From: Deinococcus sp. QL22 | Lineage (GTDB): Bacteria > Deinococcota > Deinococci > Deinococcales > Deinococcaceae | Assembly (NCBI RefSeq): GCF_023370075.1 | Contig: NZ_CP097154.1 | Span: 214,807-278,806, forward strand | Direction of reading: 5' to 3' | DNA: 64,000 bases | Part shown: one piece after another, positions 8,632-17,597 of the stretch | Position numbering within the stretch: the stretch's first letter is position 1 | How the letters are laid out: each line of letters starts with the position of its first letter | Notes under the pieces: generated by a model | Told to the model about the DNA's origin: nothing | Seen by the model: the letters and a program-made list of their open reading frames with translations, nothing else | The model's database searches: none | Translations under genes and position numbers: made by a program

Positions 8632-9912
8632 CTACCGCTCCCCCCGCAAATCCGTTACCCGTTTCAGCTTGCCGCCTTCGCTGCGGGGCAACGTTCCGAG
8701 CGGGCACAACACGCACTCCACCGTCACGCCTACCTGGGCCTTGATCAGGCGGGCCACCTCGTCTCGCAACGCCGCGCCCTGATCGCTGGTTTCCAGTTGC
8801 AGGCGCAGGTCGTCGCGGGTTCCGGTGCGCGTAAGAGTGATGTGGTAATGCGGGCTGACCTGTCCCATGCCCAGCAGAACGGCTTCCAGTTGCGTGGGGT
8901 ACACGTTCACGCCGCGCAGGATGATCAGGTCGTCGCTGCGGCCCCGGATCAGATCCATGCGGCGCATCGTGCGGCCTGTAGTGTTGGCAGCGGGCAACAG
9001 GCGTGTAATGTCGCCCGTCCAGTAGCGCAGAATCGGCAGGGCGGTGCGCGAAATACTGCTCAGCACCAGCACGCCGTATTCTCCGTCTGGGAGCACCTCG
9101 CCCGTGTCGGGATTCACGATTTCGGGATAGAAATGATCTTCCCAGAGGTAACTTCCGCTCTGCTCGGCGGCGTCCTCGTTGCTGACGCCAGGGCCGATGA
9201 TTTCCGACAGACCGTAGATGTTGGTGGCCCGCACGCCCAGCCGGGTCTGCACTTCGGCCCGCGTTTTTTCGGCCCAGGGTTCTGCGCCCAACACGGCGTA
9301 GTGCAGGGAAATATCGGCTGGCCTTAAGCCGCGGCGAGCAAATTCGTCGGCCAGCACGAGGGCGTAACTGGGGGTGCAGGCGATCACTTCTGGCTGAAGA
9401 TCGAGAATCAGTTGCACCTGCCGCTCGGTGCCGCCGCCCGACACGGGCACGGTACACAGCCCCAACCGCTCGGCCCCGGCGTGCGTGCCCAGACCGCCCG
9501 TAAACAGACCGTAACCGTAGGCATTGTGAAAGGTCATGCCGGGGCGTGCGCCACCTGCGTACAGGCTGCGGGCCACCACTTCGGCAAACACGCTCAGGTC
9601 GTTGTCGTCGTAGGCCACGATGGTCGCCCGGCCAGTCGTGCCGCTGCTGGCGTGAATTCGGCGCAGGTCGGCGCGGGGCACGGCGGTCAGGCCCAGCGGA
9701 TAACTGTCGCGTAGATCGGACTTGTAAGTGAAGGGGAAGCGGGCCAGATCGTCCAGCGTCTTCAGGTCGTCTGGGATGAGGCCCGCCGCCTCGAATTTGG
9801 CGCGGTAGGGGGGCACATGTTCCCACTGTCGCGCCACCATACTTTGTAGGCGTGACAGTTGCAGGGCGCGGAGTTCGGGGAGGGGCAGGGCTTCTAGGTG
9901 CGGTTGGAACAT
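8632..9912 (-). CDS. paaK: Phenylacetate-CoA ligase
   Basis: PaaK activates phenylacetate with ATP and CoA to phenylacetyl-CoA, the first step of the aerobic hybrid phenylacetate pathway. The 426-residue protein has the AMP-binding P-loop S89-S-G-T-T-G-R95, the A-Y-G-Y-G-L-F-T-G-G segment, Y-G-L-S-E-I, Y-W-T-G-D and a C-terminal domain ending G-K-L-K-R-V, all typical of the PaaK branch. GAGG lies 5 bases before ATG 9912. It is the last gene of the liv-FAD oxidase operon. The ring-oxygenase genes paaABCDE are not in this window. Confidence 0.93.
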   Translation of the reverse strand: MFQPHLEALPLPELRALQLSRLQSMVARQWEHVPPYRAKFEAAGLIPDDLKTLDDLARFPFTYKSDLRDSYPLGLTAVPRADLRRIHASSGTTGRATIVAYDDNDLSVFAEVVARSLYAGGARPGMTFHNAYGYGLFTGGLGTHAGAERLGLCTVPVSGGGTERQVQLILDLQPEVIACTPSYALVLADEFARRGLRPADISLHYAVLGAEPWAEKTRAEVQTRLGVRATNIYGLSEIIGPGVSNEDAAEQSGSYLWEDHFYPEIVNPDTGEVLPDGEYGVLVLSSISRTALPILRYWTGDITRLLPAANTTGRTMRRMDLIRGRSDDLIILRGVNVYPTQLEAVLLGMGQVSPHYHITLTRTGTRDDLRLQLETSDQGAALRDEVARLIKAQVGVTVECVLCPLGTLPRSEGGKLKRVTDLRGER

Positions 9913-9958
9913 GGGAACCTCGGCGGGTCAACAGGCGAAACGGGGATGGGCGGCCAGT

Positions 9959-11341
9959 TCAATCTAGCTTTCCGACCACCTTCCCCGGATTCAGCAGATT
10001 CTGGGGGTCGAACAGCGCCTTCACATCCCGCATCACGTCCAACGCCTCGCCATGTTCTTCACGCATATAGACGCGCTTACGTAGGCCCACGCCGTGTTCT
10101 CCCGTGCAGGTGCCGCCTACCGAGAGTGCATACAGGGCAATGTCGTGCAACGCATGGTCTATGCGTGCCCAAGCCCCTGAATCGTCGGGTGGCGCGTGCA
10201 TCAGCAGATGCAGGTTGCCGTCTCCGATATGTCCTACCAATGGGGCAGTGAGATCAGACTGACCCAAAGTTAGAGCCATGAATTCCACCGTATCTGCGAG
10301 GGCCGACAGCGGAACGCAGATGTCGCCGATGCGCGTGGAATGACCGGGCCATGCAGCGCGGAGAGCGTCGTAGACACCGTGCCTTGCCGCCCACAGGTCG
10401 CTCTGGGCTTCGGGCGTGCGGGCCTCGCCTACTACCTGCCCGCCCGTATCGGCGGCCACTTCGCGCAGCAGGGTCAGGCCAGCTTCGGCGTCGGCAGTGT
10501 TGCGGCCTGCCAGTTCCACCCACAGCGTCGGCAACTCCGGGTCACAGCGGGCGCGGTGGCGGTTCACGGCGGCCACCGTGTCGGCATCTACAAATTCCAA
10601 CCGTTCGGGGGTCAGGCCCAGACCGCGCAGGGCGACACTGGCCGACACCGCAGCGGCCACATCCGGGAAGGCAAGTTGGGCGCTGACGGTGGCGGGCGGG
10701 AGCGGATGCAGGCGCAGCGTGAGCGACGTAATAACGCCCAAAGTACCCTCAGAGCCGATCAGAAGCTGTTTGAGTGCATAGCCGCTGCTGCTTTTGCGGG
10801 CCAGACTGCCCAGATTCAGCACGCGGCCATCCATCAGGGCCACACGCACCGCCATCACGTTTTCGCGCATGCCGCCGTAGCGCACGGTGGTCGTGCCGCT
10901 GGCGTTGGTGGCTGCCATGCCGCCCAGAGTCGCGTCTGCACCGGGGTCAACGGGGAAAAACAGGCCATGTGGACGCAGACGGCGGTTCAGCGCCACCCGC
11001 CGCACGCCCGGCCCCACGCGCACCGTAAAGCCCACCGGGTCTATGTCAGCAATGCTGTCCAGTGCGCCCAGATCGAGGCTGATCCCACCGGATGCGGGCA
11101 AGGCCGCGCCTTCCAAGCTGGTGCCCGCTCCCCACGCTGTGACCGGAATGCCGAAGTCACGGGCCACCGCCAAAGTTGCCAGAACATCGGCCTCGGTGTG
11201 GGCGAACACCACCGCGCCGGGGATTGAGGTAAACGGTACGCCTTCATCATGGGCATGGCCCGCCAGGTCGCCGGGAGCGAGGCTGATACGCTCTGTCAGG
11301 ACGGATTGCAGTGCTGCCTGCCAGTTCGTTGCCTCGGTCAC
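9959..11341 (-). CDS. FAD-linked 2-hydroxyacid dehydrogenase (D-lactate/glycolate oxidase type)
   Basis: This 460-residue flavoprotein has an N-terminal FAD_binding_4 domain (W-G-A-G-T-S-L-E-G near residue 70, then the conserved [11 protein letters not shown]) and a C-terminal FAD-oxidase domain ending in the family signature [10 protein letters not shown]. Relatives are GlcD and D-lactate dehydrogenase (cytochrome), which oxidise 2-hydroxyacids to 2-oxoacids. It overlaps livF by 4 bases (ATGA) and precedes paaK by 46 bases. In this setting the substrate may be an aromatic hydroxyacid such as phenyllactate or mandelate; that is inference from context only. Confidence 0.88.
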   Translation of the reverse strand: MTEATNWQAALQSVLTERISLAPGDLAGHAHDEGVPFTSIPGAVVFAHTEADVLATLAVARDFGIPVTAWGAGTSLEGAALPASGGISLDLGALDSIADIDPVGFTVRVGPGVRRVALNRRLRPHGLFFPVDPGADATLGGMAATNASGTTTVRYGGMRENVMAVRVALMDGRVLNLGSLARKSSSGYALKQLLIGSEGTLGVITSLTLRLHPLPPATVSAQLAFPDVAAAVSASVALRGLGLTPERLEFVDADTVAAVNRHRARCDPELPTLWVELAGRNTADAEAGLTLLREVAADTGGQVVGEARTPEAQSDLWAARHGVYDALRAAWPGHSTRIGDICVPLSALADTVEFMALTLGQSDLTAPLVGHIGDGNLHLLMHAPPDDSGAWARIDHALHDIALYALSVGGTCTGEHGVGLRKRVYMREEHGEALDVMRDVKALFDPQNLLNPGKVVGKLD

Positions 11342-12081
11342 TTCCCGGCCCCCAGGTAGCTCGCGACCACCGCCGGATCGTGGGCGAGGTCGGCGGCAGG
11401 TCCACTCAGGCGCACCTGCCCGCCTTCCAGCACGTAGCCGAAATCACTGATGGCAAGCGCAGCGCGGGCATTCTGTTCCACCAGCAGCACGGTTACGCCC
11501 GCATCGCGCAGTTCGGCCACGATCCGCAAGATTTCGCGCACGATCAGGGGGGCGAGGCCAAGGCTGGGTTCGTCGAGCAGCAGTAGTTTGGGGCGGGCCA
11601 TCAGGGCGCGGCCAATGGCGAGCATCTGCTGTTCGCCGCCCGACAGGGTTCCGGCCAATTGCTTGCGGCGTTCCTCCAGGCGTGGAAAGCGGGTGAAGAC
11701 GCCGCCCAGGTCGCCCGCGCCCTCGCGCCTGCGGGTGTATGCACCCAGCCGCAAATTGTCCTCCACAGTCATGGAAGAAAACAGTTCGCGGCGTTCGGGC
11801 ACCAGCGTCATGCCCGCTGCCACCCGCGATTCCAGCGGCGTGTGGGCCAGGGTGCGGCCCGCATACTCCACCTGCCCCCGCGAGGGGAGTGCGCCCATAA
11901 TCGCACCCAGCAGGGTGCTTTTGCCCGCGCCGTTGGCCCCGATGACGCTGACGATCTGGCCCGCGCCCACGCTGAGGCTCACGCCCTGCACGGCTTCCAC
12001 ACGCCCGTAACTGACGTGCAGATCGTCCACCTTCAGCAAAGGAACTGTCAGGAGTGGGGCGGTGGTTTGGGTCAACGTCAT
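11338..12081 (-). CDS. livF: Branched-chain amino acid-type ABC transporter ATPase
   Basis: LivF-like ATPase of 247 residues that powers uptake by the linked permeases. Walker [10 protein letters not shown] is at 48-56, the signature L-S-G-G-E at 146-150 and Walker B L-L-L-L-D-E-P at 167-173. It overlaps both neighbours by 4 bases (ATGA on each side), so the ATPase subunits and the FAD enzyme are made together. Linkage to paaK suggests that the real cargo could be an aromatic acid and not leucine or valine. Confidence 0.92.
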   Translation of the reverse strand: MTLTQTTAPLLTVPLLKVDDLHVSYGRVEAVQGVSLSVGAGQIVSVIGANGAGKSTLLGAIMGALPSRGQVEYAGRTLAHTPLESRVAAGMTLVPERRELFSSMTVEDNLRLGAYTRRREGAGDLGGVFTRFPRLEERRKQLAGTLSGGEQQMLAIGRALMARPKLLLLDEPSLGLAPLIVREILRIVAELRDAGVTVLLVEQNARAALAISDFGYVLEGGQVRLSGPAADLAHDPAVVASYLGAGK

Positions 12082-13853
12082 GCCGCTCCCTCCTCTACAT
12101 CCGCACCCAGATAAGCCTCGCGCACGGCGGGATTGTCTCGCACCTGCTGCGGGTTGCCCTGCGCCAGTTCCTGCCCACCGTTCATGACCACCAGACGGTC
12201 TACCAGATTCATCACCAGATCCATGTCATGCTCCACTATCAGAATAGTCACGCCCTCATCCCTGAGCCGCTTCAGCAGGGCCGATAGTTCCGCCTTTTCG
12301 CCGTAGCGCAGGCCCGCAGCGGGTTCATCCAGCAGCAGGAAGGCAGGATCGGCGGTGAGGGCACGGGCAATTTCGAGCAGGCGTTGCTGACCCAGCGCCA
12401 GATTTCCGGCCTGATCAAAGGCCCGGTCACGCAGACCCACGCGCTCCAGTTGGGCCAACGCCGCGCCTTGCAGGGCCGCTTCCTCGCGCCGCTCCAGGTG
12501 GAGCAGACTGGCCATCATTCCCGCTTTGCCGCGTGCGTAGCCGCCCATCATGGCGTTTTCCAGCAGGCTCAGTTCGGGGAACAGGCGCACATGCTGAAAG
12601 GTACGCGCCACGCCGAGGCGGTGAATGGTGCGGGCGGGCAGGCGAGTGGCGTCGCGGCCCAGCAGTTTCACGCTGCCGCGAGTGGCCGGATTTACACCCG
12701 TGATCAGGTTGAACATCGTGCTTTTGCCTGCTCCGTTTGGGCCGATCAGGCCCACGATTTCTCCCACCTTCACGTCGAAACTCACGTCCGACACGGCTTT
12801 CAGGCCGCCAAACTGTTTCACGGCGTCCTGCACGTTCAGAATGACGCTGCCCGGTTGCGGGTCAGGGCGGTGCGGGAAGGTCAGGGCGCGGGCCAGCAGG
12901 CGGGGCGTTCCGGCGGGCACGAGGCCCTCGACCAGCGGCCACAGACCCCGCCGAGCAAACTGCAACACCAGAATGATGATGATGCCCAGCACGATCACCT
13001 CATAATTGCCGCCCGTGCCCAGAAGTGAGGGCAGCACGTTTTGCAGTAGTTCGCGCAGCGCCGTAATCAGGATCACGCCTGCCACGCCGCCCCACACGTA
13101 GCCCGCGCCGCCCAGCACGGCCATAAACAGATATTCGATGCCCACGTTCAGGCCAAAGGGTGTGGGATTGACGAAGCGTTGTTGATGCGCGTACAGCCAG
13201 CCCGCCGCAGAAGCAAAGACCGAACTGAGCACAAAGACCTGCACCCGCAGCGAAAAGGTATTGGCCCCAAACGCCTCGGCGACCACCGTGCCCGAACGCA
13301 GCGCCCGCATAGCCCGCCCAACACGGCTGGACAGTAAAAACTGCGCGGCCAGGATACCCAGTGCCAGAAACACGAGCGCAAGGTAAGCAAAGCGGCGGGG
13401 GTCGGTCAGGTCAAGGCCGAACACATTGACGGGCGGAATGCCGCGCAGCCCAGTAAAGCCGCCCAGAGCGGGCGAATTGCCGAACACGTAGTACAGGCTG
13501 ATGCCCCAGGCGATGGTGGCCAGCGGCAGATAGTGCCCCTGCATCCTTAGGGTCGCCAGCCCCAGCAACGCCGCCACGCCTGCTGTGACCAGCATTCCGG
13601 CGGGCAGCGTCAGCCACGGGTTCCAGCCGTAGGCGGTGGTCAGCAGAGCGGTAGTGTACGCGCCCACGCCCATAAACGCCGCTTGGCCAAAGCTGGTCAG
13701 GCCCGCCACGCCCGTCAGGAGGACAAGGCCCACCACCGTCAGTGCCGCTATAGCCACGTTGGTCAGCAGCGTGACCTGAAACACGGGCAGCACGGCGGGC
13801 AGGGCGAGAGCGATGACGGCGGCGACGAGGGTGAGGATGAGGCGGGGGGTCAT
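12078..13853 (-). CDS. LivM-LivG fusion: ABC permease joined to ATPase
   Basis: One 591-residue protein combines a LivM-type inner-membrane permease (residues ~1-315, about nine hydrophobic helices, with [11 protein letters not shown] near residue 55) and a LivG-type ATPase (from ~335; Walker [10 protein letters not shown] at 371-379, R-T-F-Q-H-V-R-L-F, signature-like L-A-L-G-Q-Q-R-L, Walker B L-L-L-D-E-P). The two are separate genes in most bacteria. ATG 13853 was chosen because GGAG lies 7 bases upstream; an in-frame start at 13949 would overlap livH. The frame is open throughout, so this is a true fusion and not a missed stop. Confidence 0.9.
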   Translation of the reverse strand: MTPRLILTLVAAVIALALPAVLPVFQVTLLTNVAIAALTVVGLVLLTGVAGLTSFGQAAFMGVGAYTTALLTTAYGWNPWLTLPAGMLVTAGVAALLGLATLRMQGHYLPLATIAWGISLYYVFGNSPALGGFTGLRGIPPVNVFGLDLTDPRRFAYLALVFLALGILAAQFLLSSRVGRAMRALRSGTVVAEAFGANTFSLRVQVFVLSSVFASAAGWLYAHQQRFVNPTPFGLNVGIEYLFMAVLGGAGYVWGGVAGVILITALRELLQNVLPSLLGTGGNYEVIVLGIIIILVLQFARRGLWPLVEGLVPAGTPRLLARALTFPHRPDPQPGSVILNVQDAVKQFGGLKAVSDVSFDVKVGEIVGLIGPNGAGKSTMFNLITGVNPATRGSVKLLGRDATRLPARTIHRLGVARTFQHVRLFPELSLLENAMMGGYARGKAGMMASLLHLERREEAALQGAALAQLERVGLRDRAFDQAGNLALGQQRLLEIARALTADPAFLLLDEPAAGLRYGEKAELSALLKRLRDEGVTILIVEHDMDLVMNLVDRLVVMNGGQELAQGNPQQVRDNPAVREAYLGADVEEGAA

Positions 13854-13929
13854 TGGAAGGCTCCCGCGTCGAATGCTGCCCACGCTCTCAACGCGGTTTG
13901 CGGCTGCGCCTTGAATGGAATAAACCAGA

Positions 13930-14979
13930 TCATTCGTCTTCCTCGTCATGGTGCTTACTGCTCAGGCTACGCCACAACAGCACAGGCAAGATCAGGGTAA
14001 ACACGATCACTTCCTTCCACTGGCTCAGGCTAAAACTGGCGTAACTCTCGATCAGGCCGACCAGCAGCGCGCCGAGGGCCGCTACCGGATAGGACACGAG
14101 GCCGCCGATGATTGCGCCCACAAAGCCCTTGAGGCCGATGAGGAAGCCCGTGTCGTAGCTGACGGCGATGCTGGGGCCGATGAGCAGGCCGCTGAGTGCG
14201 CCGATCAGGGCGGCCACCGTGAAGGCCAGTGAACCCGCCGCAGTAGGCCGGATGCCCACCAGCCGTGCGCCCATACGGTTTACGGCGGTGGCCCGCAGCG
14301 CCTTGCCGGTCAGCGTTCGGTCAAAAAAGTAGTACAGCGCCAGCATCAGCACCGCCGACACTAGAATCACCAGCAGGCTCTGGTTGCTGAGAGTCACGCC
14401 GCCCAGCGCGGTATTTCCTTCGGCAAAGGCGGGGGTGCGGCTGCCTTCCGGCCCAAAAAAGATCAGCCCGATGCCCATCAAAACCAGATGCAGCGCCACC
14501 GACGCGATCAGCAGCACCAGCACCGACGCGTTGCGGAGCGGCTGAAACACCACCCGGTACAGCAGCGGCCCCAGCGGAACCACCAGCAGCAAGGTCAGCA
14601 GGACTTGCACCAACAGCGGCGCTTTGGCGGCGGCCAGCGCAGTGGTCAGTGCCCACACGCCCGCGCCCAAAGCTACGCCCGACGCAGCAGCAATGCCCGC
14701 CGCCCGTCCATCGCCGCGCCGCAGGGCTTCCACGATGTTCAGCACGGTAGACACCGCCAGTAACACCAGCAGCAGCGTCAGCGTGCCGGGAACGCGGCCC
14801 AGTTGCAGGCTCGCCAGCGTCAGCGTGCCGAACATCACGAATTCGCCCTGCGGCACAAAAATGACGCGGGTCACGGCAAACACCAGCACCAGCGCCAGCG
14901 AAAGGAGCGCGTACACCGCGCCGTTGGTCAGGCCATCGGCAGTCAGGATAGGAAAAATGGCAGGGTCGAAGATATTCAA
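13930..14979 (-). CDS. livH: Branched-chain amino acid-type ABC permease LivH
   Basis: Inner-membrane permease of 349 residues with about nine membrane helices, beginning [14 protein letters not shown] and containing [10 protein letters not shown], both typical of LivH. It should pair with the LivM half of the downstream fusion. An extra hydrophobic segment around residues 85-135 makes it longer than the usual ~300 residues. It follows livK by 105 bases, across a terminator-like hairpin. Confidence 0.92.
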   Translation of the reverse strand: MNIFDPAIFPILTADGLTNGAVYALLSLALVLVFAVTRVIFVPQGEFVMFGTLTLASLQLGRVPGTLTLLLVLLAVSTVLNIVEALRRGDGRAAGIAAASGVALGAGVWALTTALAAAKAPLLVQVLLTLLLVVPLGPLLYRVVFQPLRNASVLVLLIASVALHLVLMGIGLIFFGPEGSRTPAFAEGNTALGGVTLSNQSLLVILVSAVLMLALYYFFDRTLTGKALRATAVNRMGARLVGIRPTAAGSLAFTVAALIGALSGLLIGPSIAVSYDTGFLIGLKGFVGAIIGGLVSYPVAALGALLVGLIESYASFSLSQWKEVIVFTLILPVLLWRSLSSKHHDEEDE

Positions 14980-15012
14980 GAGCGTGGCCTTTTGATGCTG
15001 GGGAAGGTAAGG

Positions 15013-15054
15013 AAAAAGCTACGGGCCAGAGCGTGCGTGCTCACGGCCCATAGC
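15013..15054 (-). terminator. Terminator/attenuator hairpin between livK and livH
   Basis: On the minus strand GCTATGGGCC pairs with GGCCCGTAGC (10 bp, one G-T wobble), followed directly by TTTTT. Its place just after livK suggests partial termination, giving more binding protein than permease, a common arrangement in ABC importer operons. Confidence 0.7.
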
Positions 15055-15083
15055 CCATAGCTCAGGGTCTACGACTCAACGCC

Positions 15084-16235
15084 TTATTTAATGAGCTTCC
15101 AGGTGTTGTTGACGACCTGCACCATGACCCGGCTGCGGGCGTCCAGGCCAAGGTGATCAGTGGCGCTGAGGTTAAAAATGCCGTGTGCGCCGATGATGTT
15201 GCGCGTGCCCCGGATGGCGTCGCGCAGGGCTTCACGGAATTCGGCGGTGCCGGGTTTGGCTTTTTTCAGGGCAGCTGGAATGGCTTTTTGCATCAGCAGG
15301 CCCGCGTCCCACATGTGCGCCCCGAAGGTACTGACCGAATTTTGGCCGTATTTGGCTTCGTACAGGTTCACGTAGGCCAGTCCGACCTTTTTCATAGGGT
15401 TGGAATCGGGCAATTGGTCGGCGACCAGCACGGGGCCAGCGGGGAGGATTGCACCTTCCACGTCTTTGCCGCCCACACGCAAAAAGTCGGCATTGGCGAC
15501 GCCGTGCGTCTGGTAGATTTTGCCCGAAAACCCACGGTCTTTCAGGGTTTTTTGGGGCAGCACGGCAGGCACACCCGACGCGCCGATCAGCACGGCGTCG
15601 GGGCGGGCGGCCAAGACCTTCAGCACTTGTCCGGTCACGCTGGTATCGGTGCGGGCGTAGCGTTCGGTAGCGACCACCCGGATGCCTTTTGCAGCAGCGT
15701 TCTTCTGGAGTTCGGCCAGCCAACCTTCACCGTAGGCATCGTTGAAGCCGATGTAGCCCACGGTTTTGACCTTGTTTTGCTGCATATGCGCCACGATTGC
15801 CGCTGCCATCAGCGCGTCGGTTTGCGGCGTCTTGAAGACCCACGAGCGGCGGGCGTCTACGGGCTTGATGATGCTTTCGGACGCGGCCAGCGAGATCATG
15901 GGCGTCTTGCTCTCGGCGGCCACATCGATCATGGCAAGGCTGGCAGGCGTGGTCGTCGTGCCGATAATCAGATCGACTTTGTTCTCCTGAATCAGCTTGC
16001 GGGCGTTGGTCACGGCGGTGGTGGTATCGCTGGCATCGTCCAAAATGGTGTAGATGATTTTCTGGCCGCCGATGGTCTGGGGCAGCAGGGCCACCGTGTT
16101 CCGCTCGGGGATACCGAGGCTGGCAGCGGGGCCAGTGGCCGAAACAATTACGCCCACGCGCACATCGGCCAGAGCCAGCGAGGAGACGGCGAGCAAGGTG
16201 GTCAGGGTCAGACGGGCCTTATGGGAACGCTTCAT
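15084..16235 (-). CDS. livK: Periplasmic substrate-binding protein of the liv-type ABC importer
   Basis: Class I periplasmic binding protein of 383 residues. A signal peptide is clear (M-K-R-S-H-K-A-R, a hydrophobic run, cleavage near L-A-L-A-D), followed by V-R-V-G-V-I-V-S-A-T-G-P-A-A-S-L-G as expected for LivJ/K relatives. ATG 16235 has GGAGG 7 bases upstream; the in-frame ATG at 16253 is less likely. It is the first gene of the six-gene operon ending in paaK. The ligand cannot be read from sequence; an aromatic acid is plausible. Confidence 0.9.
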   Translation of the reverse strand: MKRSHKARLTLTTLLAVSSLALADVRVGVIVSATGPAASLGIPERNTVALLPQTIGGQKIIYTILDDASDTTTAVTNARKLIQENKVDLIIGTTTTPASLAMIDVAAESKTPMISLAASESIIKPVDARRSWVFKTPQTDALMAAAIVAHMQQNKVKTVGYIGFNDAYGEGWLAELQKNAAAKGIRVVATERYARTDTSVTGQVLKVLAARPDAVLIGASGVPAVLPQKTLKDRGFSGKIYQTHGVANADFLRVGGKDVEGAILPAGPVLVADQLPDSNPMKKVGLAYVNLYEAKYGQNSVSTFGAHMWDAGLLMQKAIPAALKKAKPGTAEFREALRDAIRGTRNIIGAHGIFNLSATDHLGLDARSRVMVQVVNNTWKLIK

Positions 16236-16301
16236 GGGAGAACCTCCGTACACCGCCGAGCGTGAAACTGGGCGGAGAAAATAGCAACTTGGGTTAGGGC
16301 G

Positions 16302-16332
16302 ATGGTAGCAGAAAAAGCGGTCAGGCTAACAA
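16302..16332 (-). promoter_or_regulatory. Probable promoter of the livK-paaK operon
   Basis: On the minus strand TTGTTA (16332-16327) and TACCAT (16307-16302) are spaced by 19 bp, slightly long but usable. Transcription would start near 16295, about 60 bases before livK ATG. The -35 box lies inside the inverted repeat at 16324-16341. Confidence 0.5.
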
Positions 16333-16341
16333 GCGTTAGCC
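16324..16341. promoter_or_regulatory. PaaR-like operator
   Basis: Inverted repeat GGCTAAC-AAGC-GTTAGCC (7-bp arms). Its core CTAACAAGCGTTAG matches the Thermus PaaR pseudopalindrome CNAACGNNCGTTNG at all but one fixed position. It overlaps the -35 box of the livK-paaK promoter, which fits repression relieved by phenylacetyl-CoA. The consensus is quoted from memory of the Thermus thermophilus work. Confidence 0.55.
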
Positions 16342-16460
16342 ACACAAACCAACTGACCCAGGGACGCTGAGAAATGCACAAAAATTCGCAATGGGGGCAG
16401 CCAGCGGCAAGCGTTACCGCGCTGACGTTTCGCTGCCTGGTAGACCCTACAGTAAGGGTG

Positions 16461-17432
16461 ATGCCCAGGCTTCCGCTCGCCGCTCGCCCCGCTCTTTTTG
16501 CCACGCTGCTAACCAGTACGGCTCTGTTGTCCGGTTGTGGGCCGCTGACGTGGCGTCCCGGCAAGTCGCCCGCCCTGAACCTGAACGCCCCGCCCCCCGA
16601 TGTGGTGCTGCTGACGGTATCGGGGCGCTGTGGGCCACCCTGCGCCGCCCCGCGTGACGACTGGGACTCGCTGACGCCGAGGGGCACAGTGGACGCGGTG
16701 GCCGAGGCATTGGCCACCACAGGCCTGAGCGTGCAGTCGGCGGGATACGCCAGCAACGCCAACGAAACGTTTTTTTCCAGGCAGGTTTTAGCCGAGCAAC
16801 CCGGTTTTGGGGCGTTGGTGCGCGACCTAGAGCGCATGAAAACCACGTGGTTGGCCGGGCCGAACCCGCCGCGTCTGGTGTTGCTGGGGCACTCGCAAGG
16901 CGTGATCTGGACACATTATCTGGCCCGCATCTACCCCGAAGTGACTTTTGCCCTGCTGATCGACCTGGACGGCAGTTGCACCTTCTGGAAGGCAGACCGC
17001 GCCACAGACCGGCCAAGTGCGCCACTGAATTATCCAGCTCCCGGTTTTCCCAAGCCCGCTGCCGCCTGCGACAACCTTGCTACGCCCGCTGGCAGACTCG
17101 GGGGCAAAGACATCGTGTGGCCCAACATAGAGCGCAACCTGGAAGTGCAGAGCAAACGCTTTCCCGCCCGCACCGGCCCGGCGGGTGGCCTGCCCATCAA
17201 TTACCTGTTCGACCTGACCCGCAATGCCCGCCCAGACGGAAGTTACACGGGCATTCAAACCTTTATTTCCAAGCGGGAAGACCACAGCGCCATTTCTCAC
17301 CCCCGCAGCGACGCCCTGCGCTGGGTGTCTGAACAGGCGGCGCAGTTGGCCCTGGGCTGGAAAATGCAGCGCCCCGGTGAGTCCCAGCCGGGCCAAGTGC
17401 AGACCGACGACGCGGCCCCCAGCACGCCCTGA
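16461..17432 (+). CDS. Lipoprotein with alpha/beta-hydrolase (esterase-like) domain
   Basis: The 323-residue product has a lipoprotein signal peptide with lipobox L-L-S-G-C26, so it should be anchored on the outside of the cytoplasmic membrane. The nucleophile elbow G-H-S145-Q-G and the preceding R-L-V-L-L strand are those of an alpha/beta hydrolase; a late H (R-E-D-H-S-A-I-S-H) could complete the triad. I cannot name a substrate. ATG 16461 was chosen over an in-frame ATG at 16374 because it puts the signal peptide at the N-terminus, and TACAGT lies 7 bases upstream as for a leaderless gene. Confidence 0.78.
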   Translation: MPRLPLAARPALFATLLTSTALLSGCGPLTWRPGKSPALNLNAPPPDVVLLTVSGRCGPPCAAPRDDWDSLTPRGTVDAVAEALATTGLSVQSAGYASNANETFFSRQVLAEQPGFGALVRDLERMKTTWLAGPNPPRLVLLGHSQGVIWTHYLARIYPEVTFALLIDLDGSCTFWKADRATDRPSAPLNYPAPGFPKPAAACDNLATPAGRLGGKDIVWPNIERNLEVQSKRFPARTGPAGGLPINYLFDLTRNARPDGSYTGIQTFISKREDHSAISHPRSDALRWVSEQAAQLALGWKMQRPGESQPGQVQTDDAAPSTP

Positions 17433-17466
17433 CGGGGGGAGAGCGGGGCATCTGTGCCTTCCGTCT

Positions 17467-17597
17467 ACCGCTGGCCTGATCGGATTGGGCGCACGGGTGG
17501 TGAATTCGGAGGCGGAACTGCTGCTCAAAAGCCGCTAGGTTATGCCAGAGAGATTGCTAAAGGCGGGGTTTAGTGTTGAGATGCCGCAGTGGGAGCT
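17467..17597 (+). pseudogene. 3' relic of a TIGR01777-type (YfcH-like) NAD-dependent epimerase
   Basis: A gene remnant. The plus frame reads G-A-R-V-V-N-S-E-A-E-L-L-L-K-S-R, then TAG (17536-17538), then V-M-P-E-R-L-L-K-A-G-F and E-M-P-Q-W-E-L-Q. This matches the conserved C-terminal tail of YfcH-like epimerases (x-L-L-x-S-x-x-V-x-P-x-x-L-x-x-A-G-F). TAG may replace a TGG Trp codon, as in the P450 relic. The rest of the gene is missing upstream, and the tail runs into the 3' end of the PucR gene. Confidence 0.5.

Noticed and set aside
13853..13949. N-terminal extension of the LivM-LivG protein from 13949
   Set aside because: It would overlap livH, adds a polar stretch not found in LivM, and a good ribosome binding site supports 13853.
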